Of a stretch of 64,000 nt of DNA, positions 1-10,724 are shown piece by piece. The notes beneath the pieces were generated by a model. It worked only from the letters and a program-made list of their open reading frames with translations. It ran no database searches and was not told the origin of the DNA. Each line of letters starts with the position of its first letter. Position 1 is the stretch's first letter. The DNA comes from Scilla litardierei (lineage: Eukaryota; Streptophyta; Magnoliopsida; Asparagales; Asparagaceae). A program made the position numbers and the translations under genes. The stretch lies in NCBI GenBank assembly GCA_030789695.1, contig CM061142.1:606555659-606619658 (forward strand), read 5' to 3'.

Positions 1-496
1 ATCCTGTCAAAACAACGATGTTAGGATCGAATGCGGCACTGTAATCTCTGAACTTCGCCCTCGGATTCGCCACAACGGTCAGTACTTCGTCACGGAGGAT
101 CGAAGCAGCGTTTCACCGCCTAAATCTCTATTTAGAAGAGGATTTTAATGGAAGGGAGAAGAAGAACACAAGTTGCCTTATGCAAACTTATGGCATGGTT
201 AGATTAGTGTAAATGCCTTACCCTTGGGTCCTATTTATAGGCTTTAGGGGTAGTTATTGTAGGAAATAACTAAATATAAGCTTATTAGCCTATATTAGCA
301 CATTTACTTATCCTCTTCTTCATTCACTTATCAAGTGCCTTTATGAACTTATAAAGTGACTTTTTCCACTTATCGAGTGGTCCTTTTCACACGAGAAAAG
401 GTTCCCTTCGTGCACGCTTTCGTGCACGCGACATCTGAGGTCCATAGGCCCTCATACATCCCCTCATGGGTGTATATATGTCGTCCATATCCAACA
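1..496 (-). repeat. 3' LTR of the Copia element (first 6 bp lie outside the window)
   Basis: Nearly identical to 7459-7986. On the plus strand it ends CCAACA at 496, immediately followed by the reverse complement of a purine tract. Compared with the right LTR it lacks about 27 bp after position 37 and has an extra T near position 110. Confidence 0.93.
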
Positions 497-504
497 TCTC
501 CCAC
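497..504 (-). other. Polypurine tract of the Copia element
   Basis: On the minus strand this reads GTGGGAGA directly against the LTR, the usual place and form of the plus-strand primer in plant Copia elements. The same tract follows the right LTR at 7987-7994. Confidence 0.85.
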
Positions 505-1509
505 TCACACTTTAGGGGATTGTTAGGAAACATCTTTTCCTTTAACTCTTCTGTTTGTCATACCGAGAAATAGGCCGTGTGACCGTCATGCGCATAGAGT
601 CCGCTGTTTGTGCACTTATTAGAGATACACAACACTCTTCGAGGTGCAACGTTGAGTAGATTAACACATGCTTTACCCTAGATTATTTCTTCACATTTCT
701 TATACTTTATATTCAACAATTGAATCCCATCTGGATTACAATTGGCTGGCCAGCTTTGAATCTTTAAAGTCCAAATGTGAATATGAAATTAATCTTCCTC
801 TTCTTGCGATCCTTTCGATCTTGACTTGACTTGCTTTTCTAACATGCCCCGCCGGACCGAATTGACCATAGTCCATAAGCAACATGCTAAGATAGCAATC
901 ACCCAGTCAAATCTAAAGGAACCAATTAGAGTCCATAAGGGTAATGAGTTAAGACCCATGTGGTCTTTGGGTCTCACATAATAGTAAACACAATTACTAT
1001 TCTAACCCAATGGTCAAAATGCATACGTAGTATGAATACGTATTACATCACTCCTTTCCCAGGGAGCGTATGTCTTAATGATGTTGTAAGGATGATGATC
1101 AGACACCACAATGTCTGACTTTGAGTCCCTTTTACTACTCAAATAATCTTCTGGACCCACATCCCGCATAAGACAGATAGGATTTAAGAATCCTCTTAGA
1201 TCTTTTGTAAGCATCCATGTGATGCAGATCTTTCATACGACCATTTTGTTTAAGTCATGACTCTAAATCATCCGTCTGACGATTTTGACTTTAAACAGGT
1301 CTCATCTTTATTTTATCCGTCTGATATAATAAAGGCGGTTGCTCATGTGAGAGAGCCAACCTCAATCTGTCCGACATACTAGAAAATATAGCTGAGATTT
1401 TAAAATGTACACAAACATTTTCTAGAAACTCATATGCAATGTTGAAAAAGAACTTATTCTTTTATTAAATTTGATCTTTTACAGACATGGAAATTTACAT
1501 TGGTACAAC
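505..1509 (-). other. 3' untranslated internal region of the Copia element
   Basis: About 1 kb between the pol stop and the polypurine tract. No coding similarity is visible on either strand; short open frames here are not convincing. Confidence 0.6.
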
Positions 1510-4500
1510 TCAGCTCTTACGCAACCCTTGAGATGATAAGTGTTTGTAAAACACATCTCTGGGGATCGCCTTCGTAAGCGGATCCGCTATCATCTCATGC
1601 GTAGATATGTACCTTATGTCTACCTTCTTAGTCTTATCATAGTCTTTTGCAAATTTGTAGCAGATATCAATGTGTTTGGTCTTACAATGGAATTTTGGAT
1701 CTTTGACATAAGCTATAGATGCTTGACTGTCACTGTGTATTGGTACAGCACCTGAGTCACTTGCATCAATTAGCCTGTCTAAGAATTTCCTAAGCCAAAC
1801 AGCCTCTTGAACTGCCATGCTAAATGCTACAAACTCGGCTTCCATAGTTGAAAGTGCGATGCAGGATTGTTTCTTGCTACTCCAGGATATTGCACCAGAT
1901 CTGAGTAGGAAAACATATCTTGAGGTCGATCATCGCTCATCGAGATCACCCGCCCAATCAGCATCAGTGTAGCCTTCGAGCCTCAAGGCATCTCTTTGAT
2001 AGCACATAAAGCATAGTCCGCAGTTCCTTTAAGATACCACATTATCCTCTTAACCGCTTTCCAGTGTGCTTGCCCTGGATTGGATTGGTGACGACTTACC
2101 ATTCTAATGGCAAAACAGATGTCTGGTCTTGTACACATCATAGCGTACATAAGACTACCAACTGCACTGGAATATGGAACTTTTTCCATAATTTCCTTTT
2201 CCTTTTGGTTCTTTGGACACGATTTCAGACATAAATTATCGCATTTGCTTATAGGAGTATCAATGGACTTGCAGTCCTGCATATTAAAACGTTCTAGAAC
2301 ATTCTTTATATAAGTCTCTTGTGAAAGAGAAAGAAGTTTCTTCGAATGATTCCTTGAAATCTTAACTCCAAGGATATATGTGGCTTCTCCCATGTCTTTC
2401 ATCTCAAAAACTGATGAAAGCCAAGCCTTGATATCCATCACAAAGCCCTTGTCATTTTCGGCTATTAAAATGTCATCTACGTATAGAGACATAATAACAT
2501 ACTTGCTTTTAATCCTATTGATATATACACAGTTATCTTCATCAAGCATGGTAAAACCATTTGATAAGACAACTTCTTGAAATCGTATATACCATTGCCT
2601 CGAGGATTGTTTAAGACCATATATGGACTTACGAAGTTTACAAACCTTATGTTCGTTTCCTTCTTTTACGAACCCTGTTGGTTGTTCCATATAGATCTCC
2701 TCGTCCAATTCTCCATTGAGAAAGGCAGTCTTTACATCCATCTGATGTAATTCGAGGTCTAAGCAAGCTACTATAGCCAGAATCAGGCGAATCGAGGTAA
2801 AACGAACAACAGGTAAGAAGGTCTCTTCGTAGTCTATCCCTTCCTGTTGTGTAAAACCTTTCGCGACAAGGCGAGCTTTATATCTGTCTATAGAGCCATC
2901 AGCCTTATGCTTGATCTTGAGAACCCATTTGTTCCCAATAGCTCTACGTCCTCTGGGTAAATCAACCAAGTCCCAGACTTGGTTAACTTTCATGGATTCT
3001 AATTCCTCCTTCATCGCTTCCATCCATTTGTCTTTTGCAGGGCATGATACGGCCTGTTTGAAAGTAGGAGGCTCGTCATCTACTTGTAGTAAAGTCATAA
3101 AGGTTTGCGAAAATTCATCCTCAAATCTTAGAGGAGCTAACCTTGTACGACTACTACGTCGTATTTGAGATTCTTCAAGTCCTTGTTGACTTGAATTTAG
3201 ATCAATTCTAATATCACTCCCACTTGGAATGTCGTTAGAATTGCTCCCACTTGGATCATCCATTGGTGAAGGTTGAAACGTATTTTCGTCTTCACCAAGA
3301 ATTCTCCCACTCGAATGAGGTAATTCTTCTTGATCATTAATCTCAAATAGAGATAAGTCCTGACTTATCTCGCCCTGTCTTGGAAACTCGTTTTCCAAGA
3401 AAGTGACATCCCTCGACTCAAATTCAATTAGACCTCCATTGTCTTCCTGACCAATGAAAACATAACCTTTGGAGTTTTTTGTGTATCGTATAAAGATACA
3501 TTTTCTTCCCCGTGGCCCAAGTTTGCCATACTTATGGGAGGAAATATGTGCATAGGATGCACACCCCCAAGGTTTCAAAATGTTTAAGTCAGGAGACCTT
3601 TGGTTCCACAACTCGTAAGGAGTGGAGCTAACTGATTTCGAGGGTACGCGGTTCAAGATGAAAGCGGCCGTCAATAATGCATCACCCCAAAAGGTGATTG
3701 GCAAGTTAGCTTGCGCCATCATTGAACGGACCATTTCCATTAAAGTCCTATTCCTCCTTTCTGCAACACCATTTTGTTGCGGAGTATAAGGCATAGTTAC
3801 CTGATGAACTATGCCCTTTTCATCACAAAGTTCTTTAAAATTTGTTGATTGATATTCACCGCCCCTATCGGTTCGCAAGACCTTAATCTTGCGATCTAAT
3901 TGATTTTCCACTAAACTCATATAGTTTTTAAAGCAGGTTAATGCTTCACTTTTGTGGGATATCAAATAGATATGTCCGAATCGGGTGAAGTCATCAATAA
4001 AAGTGATGAAATAGGACTTCCCGCGTCTTGTCTTGACATTCATCGGACCACATATGTCCGAATGGATGAGCTGTAATGGAACCTCGGCCCTTGTGCCGGT
4101 TCCAAACGGCTTGCGACAAGATTTCCCTACAAGGCAATGTTTGCAGGTCGACATAACGACCTTTGAAACATTGGATAGAAGGCCATGTTTGGGAAGTCTA
4201 TCCATACGCGTTGGTCCAATGTGACCAAGCCTTGCGTGCCAACAAATTATATCTGACTCATAAGTCGAAGAATTTGCAACAAGGAAATTTTCATTACAAA
4301 ATGAGGAGTCATACATTGTATTTAATACAATAAATCCTTTGAAAACATACCCAGAACCAATTAGAGTATTATTACAAGACAAGTCCACTTTACAATTATG
4401 AAAAAACCAGCTATAACCAAGACCCATTAACACGACCACAGATATAATATTCCTTCGAATATCCGGAGCGAAGAGGACATCATGTAGTAAGATAGTGCGA

Positions 4501-5576
4501 CCGTTGTCCAAGACGAGCTTGCAAGTCCCAACGCCTTTAACTTCAACACGTGTGTTGTTTCCTACATATATCCACTTTGTTCCTTGGGGTATCCGGTGAT
4601 ACTCCACGAAGGACCGTCTGTCCCTTGCTATGTGGTCGGTGGCACCTGAATCAATTATCCAAAATGGATTAGATTCTACAAGAAATATTGAACTAGAAAC
4701 ACATATGTAACTAGTATTACAAGTTAACTTGTCACCTCCATCCGTACAAGAACGGGCATAGTGACCTAACTTGTTGCACTTGAAGCACTTGATCCTCTTC
4801 AAGTCTTTCTTTTTGTGCCATTTCTTGTTCCCACCCTTATGTTTGGGTTTCTTGGTAGACTCAGGTTGCTTATTACGTTCATTAGTAAACTTCGAATGAT
4901 TTTTCCGTTTCTTTCCCCCGTGTGAGGAACTAGCAACCATGTGCACTTCTGCACTTGGCTTGGCAGGCGCAAGCCGCTCTTCCTCTAACTCGAGGTGCTT
5001 AGAAACATCGTTGAAGTTCTTGATGCTCTCAGTATGAGTGAGATGCATCTTCATTTGGTCCCTCCCATTTGGTAGGGAACGTATGCCTGCTTGGATTTGT
5101 TGCTCATCAGTGAGCACATGACCTGCATCCTTTAACTCTGAGATTAGATTCGCCATATGTCGCAGATGTTTCCCCATGGAATGATCTGGACGTTTCTTGT
5201 ATGAATCAAATCTTATAGTTAAAGAACGAAGTTTGGACACCGAGGTGCCACCAAACTTCTCCTCAAGCTTGGACCATATGTCCATGGCTAGGTCATGCTC
5301 TCGGAAGATGCGCATTATGTCATCGGCCATACTGGACAATAACGTAATGCGAGCTATCTTGTTCTTTCGAGACCAAGCATCAAAAGCTTCCTTGTCTCGT
5401 CTGTGTAGGTCCGTAGTGCCCAACTCGGGTTCAATCATTACGTTCTTTACAGTTTCGAGCACTTCTTGCTCCTCTAGAACATACTGTATTTTAATGGACC
5501 ATAATTTGTAATTATCACCATTGAGTTTTTCACCTTTGTTCAACTCAGCGACGATGTTCTTAGCGGCAGAAGACAT
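1510..5576 (-). pseudogene. Copia gag-pol polyprotein, frameshifted near the RNase H end
   Basis: A single frame runs from 5630 to 1983. I prefer the start at 5576 (Met 19 of the open frame), where a typical gag N-terminus begins. By residue of the 1215-aa frame: UBN2-type gag to about 230; CCHC zinc knuckle CFKCNKLGHYARSC at about 282-295; protease DSG near 328; GAG pre-integrase zinc-binding segment 465-500; integrase core with D near 525, D in RTDRGGEY near 588 and E in GVAERRN near 624; reverse transcriptase about 870-1110 with YVDD at 1050. A frameshift after YALC ends the long frame. The rest of RNase H continues in another frame through a TGA that looks like a CGA-to-TGA change, then as 1845-1510 down to its natural stop. 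The enzyme would have copied the element's RNA into DNA and integrated it. RT and integrase look intact, RNase H is broken. Confidence 0.92.
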
Positions 5577-6284
5577 TTTAGCTTTAAAATGCTGCAAAAG
5601 ACATGAAAAAGAAGGTTCGATCAAAAACATTGCATTAATTTCATATACATAGTCATCATATTGTTACATTTTCATGATTCATTAGTCTCGACCAGCGGAC
5701 CGACCAGGGAAATGGCTAGTCCATGGTTCACTACCCCCAGACTGAGCTGAGGTGTCCCACAAACTAGTCCAAAAGACCACTGGTCGAATCATGATCCATT
5801 GAGATACTGAATCAATCGAATGTGAAATTTTAGACTAGTTTAATATCACTCCCACTTGGAAAAAAACCCACTTGGAATGATATTATTATATTTGATAAGT
5901 TACTTTCGAAAAATATTGAAGATGTTGCTCTAGAATCGGAAAGGTCTCTACGATTCCAATCACCATCTAGAACAACTTTCAATATTTCACCCTCACTTAT
6001 CAAACGATAGTACTCTTATAGTACTTGCAGCGGAAAATTGTTTTTGAAAAATGTATTTTGAAAACGGATTTTTAAAATGTATTTTGCAAACGTATTTTGC
6101 ATTGGGAGGTAGTGGCTTGCCCCGGCCATTGCTGGAGTCGAGTCGTGGCCATGCCAAGGCCGGATTCCCCCAAATAGGGGTGTTTTGCCGTATGCAACTG
6201 CAGCCGGTCCCGTATAGGCCGACCATACAGGTGGCCGGGGGCCGAAACCGTCGGCACCGTAGGGCTTTTCGGCATGGCCACGTT

Positions 6285-6790
6285 CCCTCGGCCAGGGCCT
6301 CTGCCCTGGCCGAGGCCGGCCAGTGCCAGCCAAGGGTTCCTGACTGGTCGGCCAGGGCCTCTACCCTGGCCGGCCAGGGGCCCTGGCCCCCCGGCCAGGG
6401 CCTCTGCCCTGGCCAGCCAGGGGCCCTGGCCCCCCGGCCAGGGCCTCTACCCTGGCCAAGGCTGGGCAAGGGCCGGCCAGGGGGCTCTGGCCCTTTGGCC
6501 AGGGCCTCTGCCCTGGCCCCTCGGGGGCCCTGGCCCCTCGGCTAGGGCCTCTACCCTGGCCGAGGCCGGCCAGGGCTGCCCCCGGCCCTGGCAGGGGCCA
6601 GGGCACCTGGCCCTGGCCTGAGGCCAGGGCGTTGGCCCTGGCAGAGGCCAGGGCCGGCCAGGCCCTGGCAGAGGCCAGGGCGCCGGCCCTGGCAGAGGCC
6701 AGGGCGCCGGCCCTGGCCACGGCCAGGGCCTCCTGGCCCTGGCCGAGGCCGTCCAGAGCCGGCCTGGCCATGGCCGGATTTGGCCCATAT
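6285..6790. repeat. G+C-rich interspersed palindromic minisatellite
   Basis: Dozens of copies of a short unit built from ggccagggcc and its complement, alternating in orientation, so neighbouring units can pair with each other. Unit spacing varies, roughly 20-40 bp. It lies in the transcribed leader of the Copia element and would form strong RNA structure. Confidence 0.85.
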
Positions 6791-6812
6791 GGCCATGGCC
6801 GGCCTCCTCCTT

Positions 6813-6956
6813 GCATGGGGTTGGCCGCACACCCCCCACCGGATGGGTGGCCGTGGTAGTTATTGGCCGTAGCCAACCCCCTCTGCATGGGGTTGGCCGC
6901 ACACCCCCCACCGGATGGGTGGCCGTGGTAGTTATTGGCCGTAGCCAACCCCCTCT
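6813..6956. repeat. 72-bp tandem duplication
   Basis: Two consecutive copies (6813-6884, 6885-6956) of a unit beginning gcatggggttggccgcac, with no difference that I can see, followed by the start of a third. It is part of the Copia leader. Confidence 0.92.
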
Positions 6957-7444
6957 GCATGGGGATGGGGGATGCATAGCCTCCATGGCCCATATGGCCA
7001 TGGCGATCATGCACCAAAGAGGTCTTCTTCTCCGATGAGAATTGTTCCAACCGCCATCTTCTTCTCCGATGAGGCACCCGTTCGTCGAGAAAATGGTTTT
7101 GCTTCAATGGCCGTGTGCCAAAAAAAATGAAGAGAACGTGTTTTCAAGGCCACAAACTTCACGCTCTACATGAAGAGAGTTCACATTCTCAATTGAATGG
7201 AGACTCAGCATCCATGAGGAGCGCGAGTTTGGCGAGATGAACGGTAAGTTCTTCCCGTCACGGAGAGTTCCTGCCATATCCGTAATGGTAGAAGACCCTA
7301 ACGTGAAAAGAACAACTATTGCGTTCTCTCCGTCACGATGCGTTCCTACCATATCCATAATGGAAGGGGACTCATTCTAGAAAGAGACAACGCAGCGTTC
7401 ATCGGTGAGACTGGGGCGACGGTTAGACCGGGGCGAACCCGTAT

Positions 7445-7457
7445 GGCTCTGATACCA
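7445..7457 (-). other. Primer binding site (initiator-Met tRNA type)
   Basis: On the minus strand TGGTATCAGAGCC, one base from the LTR end. This matches the 3' end of plant initiator methionine tRNA, the standard primer of Copia elements, and fixes the element's orientation. Confidence 0.93.
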
Positions 7458-7458
7458 A

Positions 7459-7986
7459 TGTAGGATCCTGTCAAAACAACGATGTTAGGATCGAATGAAG
7501 AGGAGAGACTTACGCTTGCGTACGCGACACTGTAATCTCTGAACTTCGCCCTCGGATTCGCCACAACGGTCAGTACTTCGTCACGGAGGATCGAAGCAGC
7601 GTTCACCGCCTAAATCTCTATTTAGAAGAGGATTTTAATGGAAGGGAGAAGAAGAACACAAGTTGCCTTATGCAAACTTATGGCATGGTTAGATTAGTGT
7701 AAATGCCTTACCCTTGGGTCCTATTTTTAGGCTTTAGGGGTAGTTATTGTAGGAAATAACTAAATATAAGCTTATTAGCCTATATTAGCACATTTACTTA
7801 TCCTCTTCTTCATTCACTTATCAAGTGCCTTTATGCACTTATAAAGTCACTTTTTCCACTTATCGAGTGGTCCTTTTCACACGAGAAAAGGTTCCCTTCG
7901 TGCACGCTTTCGTGCACGCGACATCTGAGGTCCATAGGCCCTCATACATCCCCTCATGGGTGTATATATGTCGTCCATATCCAACA
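7459..7986 (-). repeat. 5' LTR of the Copia element (528 bp)
   Basis: Plus-strand ends are TGTAGG and CCAACA, giving TG..CA termini. The left end abuts the primer site. The right end is followed by a purine tract and internal sequence (7987-8068) rather than by a target-site duplication, so this LTR is shared with a second, tandem copy. Confidence 0.92.
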
Positions 7987-8068
7987 TCTCCCACTCACAC
8001 TTTAGGGGATTGTTAGGAAACATCTTTTCCTTTAACTCTTCTGTTTGTCATACCGAGAAATAGGCCGT
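7987..8068 (-). mobile_element. 82-bp stub of a second, tandem Copia copy
   Basis: Matches 497-578, the internal sequence next to the left LTR, almost base for base, and then stops abruptly at 8068 where an unrelated plus-strand gag begins. It shows the arrangement internal-LTR-internal expected after recombination between LTRs. Confidence 0.85.
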
Positions 8069-8980
8069 CACGGAGTCTCCTTTTGTGAAGCCTACTACAC
8101 CCACGGCTACAAGGACAAAGGCGGAGAAGGATTTGATTAAATCCAATGCGAGGACAATGAATGCATTCCATTGTGCCATCATGCACAATGAGTTCAACCA
8201 CATCTCCACGTGCAAAATGGCCAACTAGATATGGCATACCTTGGAGATTACTCATGAAGGGACTTCAAAGGTAAATAAATCTAAACGAAGTGTGTTTAGA
8301 TATAAATATGAACTGTTTAAGATGCAGGAAGGAGTGAGCCTCTCGGACATGTTCACAAGGTTCACGGTTATCGTAAATACTTTGGAAGGACTTGGGAAGG
8401 TGATTTCTCAAGAGGATCAAGTGGAGAAGATCTTTGACTCTCTTACACCTCAATGGGAGTCAAAGGCCAACGGTATTATGGAGTCAAACGATATGACCAA
8501 ATACACCATTGAGGAGTGCATTGGACATCTTATAGGCGTGTGAAGTAAAGAATCTAGATATAAAGGAGATCCAACCATCCAAGCCGAGAAGCCATAGATG
8601 CCAAAGGGGATTGCATTTCATGCCGCAAATGAGTCTATCAAATAGAGAAAGAAATTCCATCAAGAAGCCTCAAGTGAAGAAGATGGAGAGGATGCGGCTA
8701 GTGATGATGATATCATGGAGCTTGCCAAGCAACTCAAAGCATTCTTTGAGGACAAGTATGGTAAGTCTTCGTCAAAGTTTGTCTCTAAATCTAACAAGAC
8801 TCCTACTTGCTTCAATTGTAGAGGTAAATGCCATCTTTGTACCGAATGCCCCTCCAAACCCTCCAAAGAATCTAACAAAGGGAATGTGAAGAAACGTTGG
8901 AAAGGGAAGTCCAAATTCAAGAACAAGAAGAAGGGTCTTGTTGGCATATTTGATGACTCAAGGCTTCATCAACAAGGACA
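8069..8980 (+). pseudogene. Copia gag remnant (UBN2 type), plus strand
   Basis: The translation from 8070 resembles the UBN2 gag domain of plant Copia elements: a TLEITHEGTSKV segment near 8240, a FTRFTVIVNTLEGLG segment near 8355, then a damaged CCHC knuckle CFNCRGKCHLCTEC at 8808-8849, in which the Gly before His is replaced. In-frame stops occur near 8226 and 8541, and the downstream part is in a different frame. No protease or pol follows; similarity fades around 8980, where a different LTR fragment begins. It is non-functional. Confidence 0.82.
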
Positions 8981-9966
8981 TGCTGCGGGAGGCAGGCGAC
9001 AGTCAACAGGGAAAAAAGGCTGTCGGCGGTCTGGGGTTCGCTGGCGTGGTCTGACCATCGGGTGAGAGGAGAGAGAGGGAGAGTGTTAGAGGGTGCTAGG
9101 GTTTGTTTTTAGAGGGGAAGGGTGAGTTCCCTTTCGGCAACTGGGTTTAAAAGAAACCCTAGGCTAGCTTATTATATGGAATAGGTTTGAGATAAGGAGG
9201 GATATAGGAAACGTGGGAGAGTAGAGGATGGGTTCAGTTGTTGAGGTTTATAATATAGGAGTAGTGCTCACACGTGAAGCCTAGGGCAAGGCTTGGGATT
9301 TAATATATGGGAGGGTTGTTGTAGGTCTAGGTCTAGGTCTAAATAAATAGTGGGGCTCCCAGGTTTTGTATTAGATAGGTTTTAGTTTAAAATTTTGTAG
9401 GGGAAGTTTCAATGCACGTGAGGCCTTGAGGGGTTAGGCTTAGGGTTTATCTTTATTTGTGGGGCTTGCGAAAAAGTTGAGGGCCTGGGATTTATTTGTG
9501 TTGTGTGCGTGAGTCACATGGGAGTCTAGGTTCAAGCACATGAAGCCGAGGAAAAAGCATGCGCACAAAATGAAGGGTGGCTGCTTCTTCTAAGGGAAAA
9601 AAATAGGGTTTAAACAAAAACTAAAAATGGAAAGATTTGAAATTGAAATAATAGCTAGGAGAGGGAATCCAGGGATTTTATTAGTAATAAGGGATATGAT
9701 TAATAGCTAATTAAAAAGATGAAAGTCTCCCTTGGCAAAAATGGGAGGGAAAATTGAGTTTGAAATTTAAATTTTGTAATGAATATTCAATGAAAATATA
9801 ATGATAGATTTGAAAGAATCATTGTTAATACGCACTTAATGTACGTAGCACGAATACGCCTAGTATCAAAACGTAATACGAATACGCATTAAACACGGAT
9901 ACAGAAAGAGTACAACAAGGGATATGATATGAATAAAATGTATTATTAAAAATACCGGTCGTTACA
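8981..9966 (-). repeat. Tekay-like LTR fragment, minus orientation
   Basis: The right edge at 9966 reads on the minus strand TGTAACGACCGGTATTTTT, close to the start of the intact chromovirus LTR at 33310 (TGTAACGGCCTGTATTTTT). The left edge is uncertain and no target duplication was found. The right flank is not a purine tract, so this is a 5' or solo LTR remnant. It contains no credible gene. Confidence 0.55.
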
Positions 9967-10724
9967 GATTGATTTTTCACAACTCATTAAAAATGAGTTC
10001 AAGGTACCAAAACCCAAAACATAGCCTATAAGGACTCTTAGATATGGGATGGCATTGCTTGACGAGTAAAATACACCAATGCTAAAGATTACCCATAAAG
10101 CATATGGTGGATACTCGTGGGTAGTGTACTTGCCATGAATTTTATCCATTTTACATACGGAGCAATATTCATATCTTTTTCAATTTTTTTCATTTCTTTT
10201 TGTGCTCAATTTTTATTCATGGCAATACACATCATATCCATTAGATTATTCATTTATTATCAACCTACATTCACTTTCCAATATTCATAAAAAGAATATC
10301 CAAATGTACAACAAGTTTTATAATCGTGGAAGTGAGCATGCAGGTGTAGAAATTAAATCATTCATTTCATGAAACATGTCATGGCTATTAAATAAAGTCT
10401 AACATGCGCAATTAGCTATAACGATAATACAATGATTTCTACAAGGGTATGAATGAACATTCAATAATACCACTTATAAAGATTCATAAGGAGGTATTCA
10501 TTAAGCACCAATTTTTTTTTGTTTTTTTTTCAATTTTTTTTATAATGAACTAAAACAAAAACTAGAATCAAACACGCATGCACACAGACAAGAAATAAAT
10601 CAAGCACACACAAAAGTCTATGAAGGTATGCAACGAATGCAAAGAGTGAAATAAATATACCTTCGACTGATGAGCTAAAAATGAGACTTTCAATTCATTG
10701 CTCCTCACCAAATCTCCATCGCAC
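9967..10724. other. A+T-rich non-coding stretch
   Basis: A+T-rich, with several poly(T) runs near 10507-10545. A 67-codon minus-strand frame at 9946-10149 has no similarity that I recognise. Nothing else can be supported here; it may be decayed pol DNA of the neighbouring gag remnant. Confidence 0.4.

Larger units (their letters stand above)
5577..7444 (-). other. 5' leader of the Copia element with G+C-rich repeats
   Basis: This 1.9-kb stretch between primer site and gag is unusually long for Copia. From about 6285 to 6790 it is almost entirely G and C, made of variants of a GGCCAGGGCC / GGCCCTGGCC palindromic unit. A 72-bp unit is duplicated at 6813-6956. A 15-bp segment (cttcttctccgatga) recurs near 7023 and 7058, and a segment of about 33 bp recurs near 7257 and 7332. 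Open frames across the G+C-rich part exist in most frames on both strands and are repetitive G/P/A/R/W translations, so I do not call genes. Confidence 0.7.
1..7986 (-). mobile_element. Ty1/copia LTR retrotransposon, minus strand, pol disabled
   Basis: Two direct repeats (1-496 and 7459-7986) flank an internal region holding, on the minus strand, a tRNA primer site, a long leader, a gag-pol reading frame in Copia order (gag, protease, integrase, RT, RNase H) and a purine tract. The right LTR begins TGTAGG; the window starts six bases into the left copy. The LTRs differ by a 27-bp gap near their left ends and a handful of substitutions, so the insertion is fairly recent. Pol is broken near its end by a frameshift and a stop, so the element can no longer make its own complete RNase H. 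The right LTR is not followed by host DNA but by another copy's internal sequence. Confidence 0.93.

Noticed and set aside
6051..7107. Several overlapping 70-248-codon frames on both strands in the G+C-rich leader
   Set aside because: They occur in most frames at once, are Pro/Ala/Gly/Arg/Trp-rich translations of a minisatellite, and resemble no protein.
10500..10545. Poly(T) runs as a LINE or SINE tail
   Set aside because: No retroposon body, target duplication or RNA polymerase III box could be seen beside them.
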